Notes: generated by a model from the letters alone, not told the origin. A stretch of DNA of 64,000 nucleotides from Alphaproteobacteria bacterium (GCA_028281925.1 JANQIX010000006.1:186001-250000); one strand, 5' to 3'. Counted from the first letter of the stretch, positions 50,176-59,289 are shown. Translations and numbers: made by a program.

Positions 50176-52749
50176 CTACGCGTTTGCACCCGCTTCGCCG
50201 ACGGTGATGTCGCTGACCCAGGCTTTGGCCGAGACCTCCATCAGGATATTGGCGTGGGCCGCCACCTCGAAGGTCAGGGTCACGGTGCGCCTGGCAAAGC
50301 GGCCAAGGTCGATATCGGATCGTGCCGTCCAGTCCGGCTCGGCATAATCCATGCCCGTCACCGTGGCCTCGTCCACGGCCACACCGTCCACCAGCAGGCG
50401 GAACGCCGCCGTAGTGAGCGCGTTTGCCGAGGCGGCCAGATCCAGCCGGCGCCGGTAACTCAAGACCGGTGCATTGCCGAGGACGATGCGGCACGACACG
50501 GTGCGGGTCTTGTCGCCGACCTCGTTGCCGATACCCGAGACGGCGTAGCCGAACAGCACAGCCCCGTCGGTCGGCGTGCGCAGGTTGCCGGAGAGCAATT
50601 GCCATCCGCCATCGGCGGTGCCCGGCTCTTCTTCGTCACCGCCCTCACCGCCCGACGGCGCCTCGCGCGGCGCCATCGCCAGGCCGGCGATCTCGAACGA
50701 TTTGCCGATGATCCCCGGAATATCGACGCCCGCGACGGTGCCGGCACCGCCGCGCCCGCCGGTGGCCAGCCCAGCCATCTCCAGCGACTTGGAGACAATC
50801 GAGGAGACGTCGATGCCGCCGGCGGACGGGCGTCTCGCCGATCTCCGCGAACCGCGCCCCTCATCAGCTCTGCCGGTCGCGGCCTTCAGCAGCCCCGCGG
50901 CCTCCAGCGACTGGGTGACGACCCGGCGCGGATCGACGCGAGGCCCGTCGGCCGGCCGGCCGACGTCTACGCGGATCTCCCGCTCGACTTCCGGCTGCGC
51001 ACCGTCGTGCACCGTGTCACCGTTCGTTCGGGCGGGGCGCGGCGACACCTGCCGCACGACGTCGGTCAGCCCCCAGGCGCGGGCGATGTGCTGGGTGCTG
51101 GACACCCCGACATCGAGGATGAACGGCCCAGCAGCACCGCAGCCGTCAGGCCCCAGGGGGTCGATCGGCACGCCATGCGCCATCCCCCGGATGGTCTGGG
51201 ATACGATCAGATCCTCGCCATCCGCGTTCTGCCAGATCAGCCGCGGGTGACCGTCGAGATCGGTTTCGATCGTCGGCTCCGCCGGAAGCCCGTGCACATC
51301 GGTCCACTGCTTCAGAATCTCCGCGGCGTTCAGCGGCGTCACCGTGTTGTCGGCATCGCCATGCCAGACGGAGACCTTCGGCCACGGCCCTTTGTGCGGC
51401 GACGCGTCCCGCACCAAGTCGCCCCACGCCTGCGGCGACCGGCTGCGGCCCTGGAAAATCGCCTCGAACCCTTCCTGCAACCCTTCCGCACAGCGATAGG
51501 GCACGCCGGCGATGATGGCGCCGCCGGCGAACACGTCGGGATAGGTGGCGAGCATCACAGAGGTCATGGCACCGCCAGCCGACACGCCGGTGGCGTAGAT
51601 GCGGGAGCGGTCGACGCCGTGGTCGCGGCACATCGCCTCCACCATCTGGCGGATCGACTGCGCCTCGCCGCTGCCCCGCTCGGTATCCTCCAGCCGGAAC
51701 CAGTTGAAGCAGCGCAGCGGGTTGTTGCGGCGCTTCTGCTCCGGCAGCAGCAGCACGAAGCCATGCCGGTCAGCCAGGGTCGACCAGCCGGTACCGTAGT
51801 CATAGGACGCCGCGGTCTGCGTGCAGCCATGCAGCACGACGACGAGCGCCGGCGACGGCGGCAGGTCATCCGGCACATGCACCATCATGCGCAGATTGCC
51901 GGGGTTCGACCCGAAATCCTTGACCTCGGCCAGCGCCGTGCTGCGGTCGCGGATTGTCTCGGCAACCGTTTCGGACAACGCGGCTTTGGAGAGAAACTTC
52001 TCCCACGGCCGCTTGTGGCCGGCTTTGCGGGCGAGCGCTGCGAGGTCTGAGATGGTCTGGCCAAGTCCTTGCACGGCAGGCCTCCTTTCGTCGGGTGAGG
52101 TGAGTTCGCCGATCTCGATCAGCTTGCGAACCGGCAGGAAAACGCTGTGGAACAGGCCGGGATCGGCCATGCCCCCGGCATCGGGGTCGAGCCAGGCGGG
52201 CGGGCGGGCGCCGTCGGCCAAGTCGTAGCGCTGGGTGGCGAGCAGTCGCCCGGTCTCGGTGGGCAGGGCGAATTGCAAGCCGGCGGCGGGGAAGCCACGG
52301 CCGACCCAGAGGCCGACGAGGACATCGGCAATGCCCGCACATCCTTCCGGATCGCGGGCTCTATCGAGCAACCGGGCCAGGGCCTCGCCGAACGGCGGCC
52401 GGTCGGCCAGGATCAGGGGAACGACCGGCTCTTCTGGCGCGATGCTGCCGGCCGGGGGGGCCAGGGCGATCCCCGGGGTACCGCCGCCGACCACACGCGA
52501 GGGCAAGAGCGCGCGATAGCAGCGCACGGCGTCGACCGTGTTGACCTGCTGCGGGGCCGCCATGACGCCGATCAGGAAATCGGCGGCATAGGCCGGCGTG
52601 GCCGGAGGCGAGCCGGGCCCGCGCGGCCCGGGCGGCACCAGCCCGCCGGTGATCATCAAGGTGACGCGAAAGCGCAGATCCCTGCGGGATTCCCCCAGGA
52701 TGTCCGCCAGCCGCTCGCTGAATTGATATCGCCGCAATGCCGTCGTCAT
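50176..52749 (-). CDS. Composite PHB-depolymerase-family esterase with extra N- and C-terminal domains
   Basis: 857 residues from ATG 52749 (MTTALRRYQFSERLADILGE). Residues 1-225 are an unrecognised domain (FRVTLMITGGLVPPGPRGPG, AADFLIGVMAAPQQVNTVDA) reminiscent of phage-borne proteins. The esterase spans about 226-600: VVLHGCTQTAASYDYGTGW, nucleophile Ser390 in TGVSAGGAM, WHGDADNTVTP and MAHGVPIDP. The last 250 residues hold three copies of a helix motif (SLEAAGL, SLEMAGL, SFEIAGL) and a beta-rich end. GTG 52074, at the domain boundary, has AAAGGAGG 6 nt upstream, so a shorter esterase may be made independently. It acts on short-chain polyesters or other esters. No signal peptide at either start. 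Confidence 0.8.
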   Translation of the reverse strand: MTTALRRYQFSERLADILGESRRDLRFRVTLMITGGLVPPGPRGPGSPPATPAYAADFLIGVMAAPQQVNTVDAVRCYRALLPSRVVGGGTPGIALAPPAGSIAPEEPVVPLILADRPPFGEALARLLDRARDPEGCAGIADVLVGLWVGRGFPAAGLQFALPTETGRLLATQRYDLADGARPPAWLDPDAGGMADPGLFHSVFLPVRKLIEIGELTSPDERRPAVQGLGQTISDLAALARKAGHKRPWEKFLSKAALSETVAETIRDRSTALAEVKDFGSNPGNLRMMVHVPDDLPPSPALVVVLHGCTQTAASYDYGTGWSTLADRHGFVLLLPEQKRRNNPLRCFNWFRLEDTERGSGEAQSIRQMVEAMCRDHGVDRSRIYATGVSAGGAMTSVMLATYPDVFAGGAIIAGVPYRCAEGLQEGFEAIFQGRSRSPQAWGDLVRDASPHKGPWPKVSVWHGDADNTVTPLNAAEILKQWTDVHGLPAEPTIETDLDGHPRLIWQNADGEDLIVSQTIRGMAHGVPIDPLGPDGCGAAGPFILDVGVSSTQHIARAWGLTDVVRQVSPRPARTNGDTVHDGAQPEVEREIRVDVGRPADGPRVDPRRVVTQSLEAAGLLKAATGRADEGRGSRRSARRPSAGGIDVSSIVSKSLEMAGLATGGRGGAGTVAGVDIPGIIGKSFEIAGLAMAPREAPSGGEGGDEEEPGTADGGWQLLSGNLRTPTDGAVLFGYAVSGIGNEVGDKTRTVSCRIVLGNAPVLSYRRRLDLAASANALTTAAFRLLVDGVAVDEATVTGMDYAEPDWTARSDIDLGRFARRTVTLTFEVAAHANILMEVSAKAWVSDITVGEAGANA

Positions 52750-53080
52750 GGCGCGCACCATAACAGCAGCGATGCGCGCTGGCGAGGAGTTTTTGAGTAA
52801 GTGACGTTTAATATGTTTCGACTGACATCGCGGTGGGCTACGAACGGACAGGAACCGCAAAGTCAGGCATCCCGGGCGAAGGCAGTGTTGTCCCGTTCAC
52901 TGTCGAGACTTGCCCGACGTGGTACGTGCGTGACGAAGACGGCAATGGGCCGGCGCGAAGACGAACCGCCCGGTCAGAGATTACTGCCTTTCTGCGTTCG
53001 TGTGACTGCCGTCACTGCTGCCTCTGCCCGAACGGAGCATTCTGCACGAGTGAATACTCACTTTTGCGGAGCGCAACACA
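52750..53080. other. Gene-free stretch between divergent genes
   Basis: Contains the leaders of the esterase (left) and the membrane-protein gene (right). No promoter or repeat was recognised with confidence. Confidence 0.4.
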
Positions 53081-53830
53081 ATGACCGTCTTGCAGGTGAC
53101 GGACGAACCCGATCGCAATGGCCGGCCGCGGAACGCCCGCCCGACGATCAACGAGATCGAGAGGCACCGCGACCCGGTGCATGGCGATGCTGGCGAAGCC
53201 CAGATCACGGCCAGCCCTGCCGCCAACAGGCTCAGGGTCTTCGACGGAACCGACGCGTACCGTGCTGAGACCGGCGCCGAAGACATTCGGGAGGAAGCGG
53301 TCCCAGCCGAAACCCGCGCGCAGCCGTGGTCGCACGACAGGAGCATGGCGCTGATCGCCGTCGGCTACTGGTTGGTGTTCTGGCTGCTGAACGGCCTGGA
53401 CAAGTTCCTGAACCGCACGGATCTCGGCCTCTTCGCGTGGTACGGCAAAGACCGAACCGAACAGTTCACCGGCTATTTCGAGCGTCTTGAGGTGCCGGTC
53501 CACTTCATCGACCCGGTGCTGTATTTCGCCGGGGTGTGGGAACTCCTGGTTGCCGCACCGCTTCTCGCCGCGGTCGTCCTGCTGTGCCGTCAGGGGAAGA
53601 GCGCCAAGCTCGATCGCCTCGTGGGATTGGGCTTTGTCCTTTCGGGGATCACCTTCATCGCCTTCAGCGCATTCGACGTTGTCGCCGGTGACCGCGCCGA
53701 ACTGCGCGAACACGGCCTCTATCTCGTCGTCCTTCTGGTCAGCTATATGCTGACAAGGACCGCAAGCATCGGCATGCGGCAGAGCCCGGTGGGGCTAGGC
53801 CAAGTCGGTGCCCGGCCGTCGGCGCGCTAA
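53081..53830 (+). CDS. Integral membrane protein, possibly DoxX-like
   Basis: 249 residues from ATG 53081 (GGAG about 10 nt upstream). The first 85 residues are charged and low in structure. ATG 53345, directly before the first helix, could be the real start. Four membrane helices follow (MALIAVGYWLVFWLLNGLDK, VLYFAGVWELLVAAPLLAAVVLL, LVGLGFVLSGITFIAFSAF, GLYLVVLLVSYML). The NGLDKFLN and GVWELL pieces recall DoxX-type proteins, but the match is loose. Function unknown. Confidence 0.6.
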   Translation: MTVLQVTDEPDRNGRPRNARPTINEIERHRDPVHGDAGEAQITASPAANRLRVFDGTDAYRAETGAEDIREEAVPAETRAQPWSHDRSMALIAVGYWLVFWLLNGLDKFLNRTDLGLFAWYGKDRTEQFTGYFERLEVPVHFIDPVLYFAGVWELLVAAPLLAAVVLLCRQGKSAKLDRLVGLGFVLSGITFIAFSAFDVVAGDRAELREHGLYLVVLLVSYMLTRTASIGMRQSPVGLGQVGARPSAR

Positions 53831-53869
53831 TCCGGCTCCATCTCGCTCTATGGCCTGTCGACAGTCCAA

Positions 53870-53897
53870 GGTCCCTCTCCTCTCAACGGGAGGGACC
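53870..53897. terminator. Hairpin between convergent genes
   Basis: GGTCCCTC and GAGGGACC make 8-bp perfect arms around a 12-nt loop, between the membrane protein gene and the convergent VOC gene. No T-tract. Confidence 0.5.
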
Positions 53898-54071
53898 TCG
53901 GAATGTGCCCAACCCGGACACATTGGTGACGGTTCAGCCCGGAAACACGGTAGGCATCCGGCGAAGGCACCCTTGTTCAAGGACGCATGATCCCGATCCT
54001 GCTCGATCGTGAGGTCGGTAGGTGTTCTGCACCGCCGGCAAAGGCCGCGGGGCGCGGTACCAAGGCTGAGT

Positions 54072-54488
54072 TCAGCGGTCCCGAGCTCCCTCTGCCGGGT
54101 TCGCGCAGAAGATCGCGACTTTGTTGCCCAGGGGATCGCGGAGATATCCGACATAGAAGTGATCGCCGTACTCGGCCCGGAAGCCGGGAGCGCCTTCGTC
54201 GGAGCCGCCCGCCTGAAGACCAGCGGCGTGAAGGTGACGGACCATCTCCCGCGTTTCGGCTTGGAAGGCCGTCATAGAGCCGTTGCCAACGGTCGCCTCT
54301 TTCCCGTCATACGGCTTCCCCACATACACCGCGGCGGGGCCGCGGGACCGGCCGGGCACGTCCGGGAAGGTGAATTCAATGCCGTTCGGCACTTCCTTCT
54401 TCCCGTAACCGAGGGGGGTCAGGATGGCCGTGTAGAACCGCCCCGAAAGCGGGATATCGTTGGAGCCAACCCTGATGTAGCTCAGCAT
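54072..54488 (-). CDS. VOC (glyoxalase/dioxygenase superfamily) protein
   Basis: 138 residues, one VOC module pair: MLSYIRVGSNDIPLSGRFYTAILTPLGY opens, DHFYVGYLRDPLGNKVAIFCANP closes. Metal-binding positions of glyoxalase I are only partly kept, so a bleomycin-resistance/dioxygenase-like role is equally possible. The gene's 5' end is 37 nt from a short duplicated copy of transposase 3' sequence. Confidence 0.85.
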   Translation of the reverse strand: MLSYIRVGSNDIPLSGRFYTAILTPLGYGKKEVPNGIEFTFPDVPGRSRGPAAVYVGKPYDGKEATVGNGSMTAFQAETREMVRHLHAAGLQAGGSDEGAPGFRAEYGDHFYVGYLRDPLGNKVAIFCANPAEGARDR

Positions 54489-54524
54489 GGTGTTGCTCCT
54501 GTCTGCACCGAGGGCCCCGAAGGC

Positions 54525-54580
54525 TCGAAGCCACAGAGGGCCGAGCCAGCCAATTAGACACTATGTCCCCAGAACTCCGA
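54525..54580 (+). repeat. Copy of the REP-associated transposase 3' end and its TATGTCCCC motif
   Basis: CGAAGCCACAGAG, AGCCAGCCA, TTA and ACTATGTCCCCAG appear here in the same order as at 56915-56970, where they form the last codons and downstream end of a Y1-type transposase relic. In frame this still reads KPQRAEPAN-stop against KPQSAKPAS-stop. Only the element's end is present, a footprint of an excision or recombination. The rest of the gene-free interval to 55056 shows nothing recognisable. Confidence 0.65.
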
Positions 54581-55056
54581 TCACAGCGGTATCGAGAGGT
54601 CGGCTCCGCCGGACGCTCGCGGTTCACGGTTCATGAGGCGCGGAATATCGACTGACCGCACGTGAACCGTCAGAGGCAAGTGGGCATCGATGATGCCGAA
54701 CTGTCGAGTGGGCCGGGTGCGGAAATGATCCTCGGTCGGTGACGCCGACAGAACCGGCACACCTGCGGCCTGTCGCGTTTCGATAGCAGTCTCTGGTCAC
54801 CCCGCCCAATCGCCCGAACGATCCCTCTGAAATTCTCGTTCCTTCGCGGTCCGGCCCCATCGAAGGCCTCGGCGCGGTCCGAGAACGGCTCCGCCGCGAA
54901 GCCTAAGTTTGAACCGTTTCCGATGTCCGCACGACCAAGAGACGCCCACCGCGAGCCGGGGAGCCGATCCACGACTGCCGAGCAGTCTGGACCGGAAACC
55001 CGGCTTGTCGGTTGAGGCTAGGGAAACTTCAGCTGGTTCAAATTCGGAGGGAAATC

Positions 55057-56169
55057 ATGCCGTACTACAATTTCCTGGGCCGCCTCTTCACAGGCCAAAG
55101 CATCGTCGGGTCCGACCGCGGAGAATTGATCCTCGGATCTTTTCGCGACGACAGCATCGATGGCCGGGACGGGAACGATCTGCTTCTTGGTCTGTTCGGG
55201 AATGACGAACTGGCCGGCGGCCTGGGCAACGACAAGCTGTTTGGCGGCTTTGGCAATGACAGTCTCAACGGTGGCGAAGGCAACGACGAACTGAATGGCG
55301 GGTCTGGCCGTGACACGCTGAACGGCGGCAACGGCGAAGACAAGCTGGCCGGTGGGAAGGGCGACGACCGGCTGGCCGGCAATAAGGGCGATGACCAGAT
55401 GTTCGGCGGTGCTGGCGATGACCTTCTGGTCTGGAACAACGGCGATGGATCGGACCTGATGGACGGCGGCAAAGGCGACGACCGGGTCCAGGTCAACTTC
55501 AACACCGACCTTATCAATAACGACTTGCAGAACAAGGACGTTGCAGAGTTCTCGGTGACGGACGAAGGCGTCCAGTTCGCGCGCGTCGAACTCAACGACC
55601 AAGCCATCAATGGGCTGTTCCAATTGGATATCCGCCAGACCGAGGTTCTGGAGACCAATTTCGGCGCAGGCGACGACGAGGCGCGGATTACCGGCGACGT
55701 GCTCGGCGAGATCGGGCTGGAGCTCGATGGTGGCGAGGGTGTGGATGCGCTGGACTTCTCGCAGGCGGCTGCAGCCGTCGATGTCGATCTCGAGGCCGGA
55801 ACCGCGGACGGCGCGCGTGTCGAGAACTTCGAGAATGTGACCGGCACCGAGTTCGACGATGTGATCACCGGCGATGCGGGCGATAATGTCATCGCCGGCG
55901 GTGGAGGCAACGACGTGCTGACCGGTGGAGACGGGGCCGACGTCTTCCTCTTCTTCCAGAATGATGTCGGCGTCGTCGTGATCACCGACTTCGAAGTCGG
56001 CGTGGACCAACTCCGGTTCGTGACCGAAGCGGGCCTGTCCAGCGCCGACGTCTTCGGCCAGGCCGTCCAGGTCGGTGAAGATGTTCACCTCGACCTGAAC
56101 GGCAAGTCGATTGCTATCGAGGGGGTGCAGCACGGCGACCTCAGCGCCGACAGCTTCCTGATCGCATAA
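55057..56169 (+). CDS. RTX (hemolysin-type calcium-binding repeat) protein
   Basis: 370 residues from ATG 55057, supported by GGAGGG 6 nt upstream; the ATG at 55012 has none. No Sec signal. Tandem GGxGxDxLx nonapeptides run from about residue 30 to 130 (GNDELAGGLGNDKLFGG and so on). A second small block is GGGGNDVLTGGDGADVF near 283-300. The C-terminus ends ADSFLIA, compatible with a type I secretion signal. The central part (about 140-280) is a beta-rich adhesin-like domain. Calcium-stabilised and probably exported by an ABC system elsewhere; no exporter is adjacent. The function may be surface attachment. Confidence 0.85.
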   Translation: MPYYNFLGRLFTGQSIVGSDRGELILGSFRDDSIDGRDGNDLLLGLFGNDELAGGLGNDKLFGGFGNDSLNGGEGNDELNGGSGRDTLNGGNGEDKLAGGKGDDRLAGNKGDDQMFGGAGDDLLVWNNGDGSDLMDGGKGDDRVQVNFNTDLINNDLQNKDVAEFSVTDEGVQFARVELNDQAINGLFQLDIRQTEVLETNFGAGDDEARITGDVLGEIGLELDGGEGVDALDFSQAAAAVDVDLEAGTADGARVENFENVTGTEFDDVITGDAGDNVIAGGGGNDVLTGGDGADVFLFFQNDVGVVVITDFEVGVDQLRFVTEAGLSSADVFGQAVQVGEDVHLDLNGKSIAIEGVQHGDLSADSFLIA

Positions 56170-56431
56170 CGATGCGCCCAGTCCCTCTGGTGCGCACACG
56201 TTCCTGCGGCCGTTCCATCCGCTCTGGGACTTTCCACCCGTAACAGGTAGGGGTGGCGGAGCGACGGCAGAAGCCTCGCCAGGGCCGAAAGCCGGGCATC
56301 GCCAGCGAAGGCCCTTCGTGGCAGGGGTGCCGGGGAGAGCCTGAGCGTCCCCGGCCGGAGTCCGGGGCCGCGCCCCGGTGCGGCGAAGCCGCAGTTGCGA
56401 CCTCGGACACAAGCTCGATGATCGAGGGGGA

Positions 56432-56463
56432 GCCGCCGTCACTGCCCGGCCAGTGACGGCGGC
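56432..56463. repeat. 13-bp-arm palindrome near the transposase relic (REP-like)
   Basis: GCCGCCGTCACTG and CAGTGACGGCGGC surround CCCGGC. It overlaps the truncated 5' edge of the Y1 transposase relic. Such hairpins are the usual substrates of REP-associated transposases, but only one copy was seen in this window. It could also terminate the RTX gene transcript. The 56170-56431 stretch before it is otherwise empty. Confidence 0.45.
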
Positions 56464-56949
56464 CGCAAAGGCCGAGCACGCCGGACGGTCTGCGGGCGGC
56501 GCTCGGCGAGGCGCACCGGCGCTACACCTGGCAGGTGAACCGGCGTGAGGGCTGGCGCGGCTACCTCTGGCAAGGCCGCTTCCACTCCTGCGTCATGGAC
56601 GAGCCGTATCTGCTCGCCTGCGCCCGCACTATGGAACTCAACCCGGTACGGGCCGGCCTTGCCGCCCGCCCGCAGGGCTGGCCCTGGTCGAGCGCTTGCG
56701 CCCATATCTCCGGCAAGGATGACCGCCTGGTCAAGGGTGGGGCCGCAGCTCGATCGGGTTCCGGATTGGCGCGGTCTGCTGGCGGAGGGCATGACCGAGG
56801 CCGATCTCGGTCGGCTGCGCCGGCATGGCCGGACCGGCCGCCCGTGCGGCGCCCCCGGCTGGATCGCGCAGCTCGAAGAGCAGACGGGCCGTAAGCTGAA
56901 GAAAAGCAAGCCGGGGCCGAAGCCACAGAGCGCCAAGCCAGCCAGTTAA
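56460..56949 (+). pseudogene. REP-associated tyrosine transposase (Y1_Tnp) relic, truncated and frameshifted
   Basis: The frame reading DGLRAALGEAHRRYTWQVNRR, then GYLWQGRFHSCVMDE and LLACARTMELNPVRAGL, matches the C-terminal half of RAYT transposases. The N-terminal half with the HUH motif is missing. After about 56735 the homology jumps one frame (LDRVPDWRGLLAEGMTEADL, then RRHGRTGRPCGAP, KKSKPGPKPQSAKPAS), so there is a one-base insertion as well. The gene is therefore dead. It is followed by two copies of a CTATGTC(C/T)CCA-like end motif (56951-56990). Confidence 0.8.
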
Positions 56950-57079
56950 ATACTATGTCCCAGTACTCTCTATGTCTCCAAAACTCCGATGCAATCGCCC
57001 GATTTTGGACGACAGCCCGTCAGCACGGTCCCACCTGTAACCGGGCGCGTGCATCCGGCACTACAATATGCCATTTTGA

Positions 57080-57109
57080 TTGACAGTATCGTCCCATATA
57101 TGATTTAAT
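57080..57109 (+). promoter_or_regulatory. Sigma-70-like promoter of the AT-rich lipoprotein gene
   Basis: TTGACA, 18 bp, then TTTAAT (an overlapping TATGAT is five bases upstream), 35 bp before the start codon. The whole leader is AT-rich, unlike the rest of the window. The -35 is a perfect consensus match. Confidence 0.5.
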
Positions 57110-57143
57110 CAACGCATTATTATCACCTAGATACGGCATCGCT

Positions 57144-58610
57144 ATGCGAATTACTAAAATAATTCTGATGTTAGTACTTCTGTTAAACGGCTGTGGCGGC
57201 GATCCCAATGTGAACCGCGTGATAGGTAGTTGGGTCAATGCTCTTGCACCGCTTTATATTGTACCTGTATTTCCACCGCGCGAAGATGTTCACGTAGGTG
57301 ACATTTATTTACTTCCTGGATTAACAGACGAAGAGTCATTAATTGAGGCGCTGTCAACCAACGAGGTAACAAATCAACGATTAATCCCAATTTTTTTAGC
57401 AAGCGCCTTCGCTATCGCTGATGAAGACAATACATCGCAAAGCGTACTCTTTAATGCGTTAACAGGACACTACGCTCAGCGGCCATCATTCCAAACACTA
57501 CGACAAGGTTTATTCCAAGCATCAAACATGGAGACCGGCGACAACCCATCGGTCTTGGAGAGTCTGAGTCTTGTCGTACCGATTCAGCCTGAATTCACCG
57601 GTGACTCCAATATCTTCTCGGAGACGGAATTAGTCCGGCCGAGGATTGTTTCCTTTCCAGAGTATGTCAGCATCGAAATTGACGCAGCGGACTTCAGCGG
57701 GGTCGTTCCTATTCAGGGCTTTCTTGCTGGCCTGGGGTTCGGCATTGTTGACGACAGTCGCGTGGAGGTTTCAATACCCAGTGCTGAATCGATTGGCATC
57801 CCTGTACCGGTACTAATGGATATCATTTCTTACAGATGCCCGAGAGCTGTTGAGTTGGCGGCAGACAACGAAGAAAGCCGCAGACACCGACAAAATGGAT
57901 GTGTTGAGGTGGAGAACGGCTATTACCAACCGCATCCTGATCTAGGAATAGATCCGCAGTTACTTGCATTTAGCGTACCCGCGACACTCGGCAGCGAGCT
58001 GATTGCAAGATACCGATCTGAAACAATTGATGGCCGGCAGGTTGATACATTGCCACTTAGAATCTCAATTATTTCGGAAGTCTACTATGCACGTGCGTTG
58101 GATGTCACGATCCGGCGAGACCAACTAGTAGCAGCTCAAGGCAACATCGAGCCGATCACAGTATCGCTACGGCAGAGAACCTGCAATCCAGGCGATAGCG
58201 GCACTCCAGTGCCGACGGACGACGGTGCAAGCAGCGATACTGACACCGCCGAGGACATAGAGGGCTCCGAGGACGCGGCAGTTGGATCTGCTGTGACTGG
58301 GGTCGCTTGCTTCTCATCGCAGACTGACGGAACGATCAGCTTCAACACGGCCAACTTGGAAGAGGCGCTGGCGGCCCTCCAGGGGCGTATCTCGCCGTCC
58401 GGCCATGCCGTCCCGGGCGGTAGTTTAAGCATCGCCTCGGCTACATCTGAAACGGTAACAGTGCGCCGCGCATTCTCGAGACCGGTGGCGATTGGATACA
58501 AATCCGCCGAAGTGCTTCTCCGGTATCGCTTCAGGGAAGTGGGTTTGGACGACTACCTTGATCTCTTTCCGGCGTTCCTTGATGAGCCGCCAGCGGATGG
58601 AAGCAACTAG
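57144..58610 (+). CDS. AT-rich lipoprotein of unknown function on a probable insert
   Basis: 488 residues with a lipoprotein signal (IILMLVLLLNGC, Cys17). The mature protein has segments AESIGIPVPVLMDIISYRCP, an Asp/Glu-rich stretch (DDGASSDTDTAEDIEGSEDA, about 375-396) and GRISPSGHAVPGGSLSIASA, with no family recognised. Base composition of the first half is clearly AT-richer and codon use differs (many ATT, TTA, AAT codons) compared with neighbours. It lies between the transposase relic and an inverted copy of its end motif, so it was probably acquired. A surface or envelope role is likely from the signal only. Confidence 0.8.
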   Translation: MRITKIILMLVLLLNGCGGDPNVNRVIGSWVNALAPLYIVPVFPPREDVHVGDIYLLPGLTDEESLIEALSTNEVTNQRLIPIFLASAFAIADEDNTSQSVLFNALTGHYAQRPSFQTLRQGLFQASNMETGDNPSVLESLSLVVPIQPEFTGDSNIFSETELVRPRIVSFPEYVSIEIDAADFSGVVPIQGFLAGLGFGIVDDSRVEVSIPSAESIGIPVPVLMDIISYRCPRAVELAADNEESRRHRQNGCVEVENGYYQPHPDLGIDPQLLAFSVPATLGSELIARYRSETIDGRQVDTLPLRISIISEVYYARALDVTIRRDQLVAAQGNIEPITVSLRQRTCNPGDSGTPVPTDDGASSDTDTAEDIEGSEDAAVGSAVTGVACFSSQTDGTISFNTANLEEALAALQGRISPSGHAVPGGSLSIASATSETVTVRRAFSRPVAIGYKSAEVLLRYRFREVGLDDYLDLFPAFLDEPPADGSN

Positions 58611-58650
58611 AGATGGTATTCTAGCAACGAATTCGCAGCAAAATGGAGCG

Positions 58651-58998
58651 ATGATGATGTGTTGGCCAATCAGCTTGAGATGTGCATTGGACCGGCTCCA
58701 CGAGAGCCGCATAGCGGAACTATCCGGAGAATCGCTGGGAACTATAGCGCCGGAACTACGCCCAACCGAACGTTCTGGGATGGAGTTCGCGGCTGTTGCT
58801 GAAGGACGTGTGCTGCCGCAGTCTACCCTCGCCGATCTAGTGCCGCCTGACGCTCTGGATGAGCCGACAGAAATTCTGAGCCAGCTTCGCGGTGTATTGA
58901 CGGACCAAGACCAGCCTTCATCCGACAAGACTGCCGCTGCCGTACTGATTGCTATGATTGAAGGCTACCGACGGGCACGGAGCACCCGAGAAGCCTGA
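58651..58998 (+). CDS. Small hypothetical protein following the AT-rich lipoprotein
   Basis: 115 residues from ATG 58651, with GGAGCG just upstream. Sequence such as LHESRIAELSGESLGTIAPEL, EILSQLRGVLTDQD and KTAAAVLIAMIEGYRRARS suggests a soluble, mostly helical protein. No family recognised. It is 41 nt downstream of the lipoprotein, probably one transcript. The frame extends upstream inside the lipoprotein gene, so the start rests on the ribosome site alone. Confidence 0.4.
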   Translation: MMMCWPISLRCALDRLHESRIAELSGESLGTIAPELRPTERSGMEFAAVAEGRVLPQSTLADLVPPDALDEPTEILSQLRGVLTDQDQPSSDKTAAAVLIAMIEGYRRARSTREA

Positions 58999-59198
58999 TT
59001 CTCAAGTCGTGAGGGTCTTGCTTGCCCTTTCGCGGACGAGGAAGCGCGACAGAGTCATCGACCAAGTCAGCCCATGGTCCCCGTCGAGGCGGAGAATAGG
59101 CGCACGCTGCCGGGGGCTGATCTAGTAGCGTGGTCTGAGGTCCTCGGGAAAACCGGACTCAACTTGACTGTCCGGCGAAGGCGCTCTGGTCGGCTCAG

Positions 59199-59229
59199 GC
59201 GGAATTCTGGGGACATAATATTTGATTGG
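59199..59229 (-). repeat. Inverted copy of the TATGTCCCCAGAATT end motif
   Basis: Read on the minus strand: CCAATCAAATATTATGTCCCCAGAATTCC, related to the sequences after the transposase relic (ACTATGTCCCAG, 56951) and at 54560 (ACTATGTCCCCAGAACTCC). It is the right-hand boundary of the AT-rich insert. The gene-free interval 58999-59289 contains nothing else recognised. Confidence 0.5.
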
Positions 59230-59289
59230 AGCCTGTGCCGCGTTTCGGCGCGCCAGAGACAAGTAACACTCCTTTGATGACAGCCCCCG

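Noticed and set aside
49837-52050. Long plus-strand open frame (737 codons) opposite the PLP enzyme and esterase
   Set aside because: It runs antisense through two well-supported genes, and its translation is Arg/Gly/His-rich with no domain pattern; a GC-rich shadow.
55140-55470. Regular short repeats that at first glance resemble a repeat array
   Set aside because: They are the GGxGxD codons of RTX nonapeptides within a protein-coding frame, not CRISPR repeats; no spacers of fixed length.
59074-59277. 67-codon frame before gatB
   Set aside because: Low-complexity, no ribosome site, and it crosses the repeated TATGTCCCC motif; intergenic.
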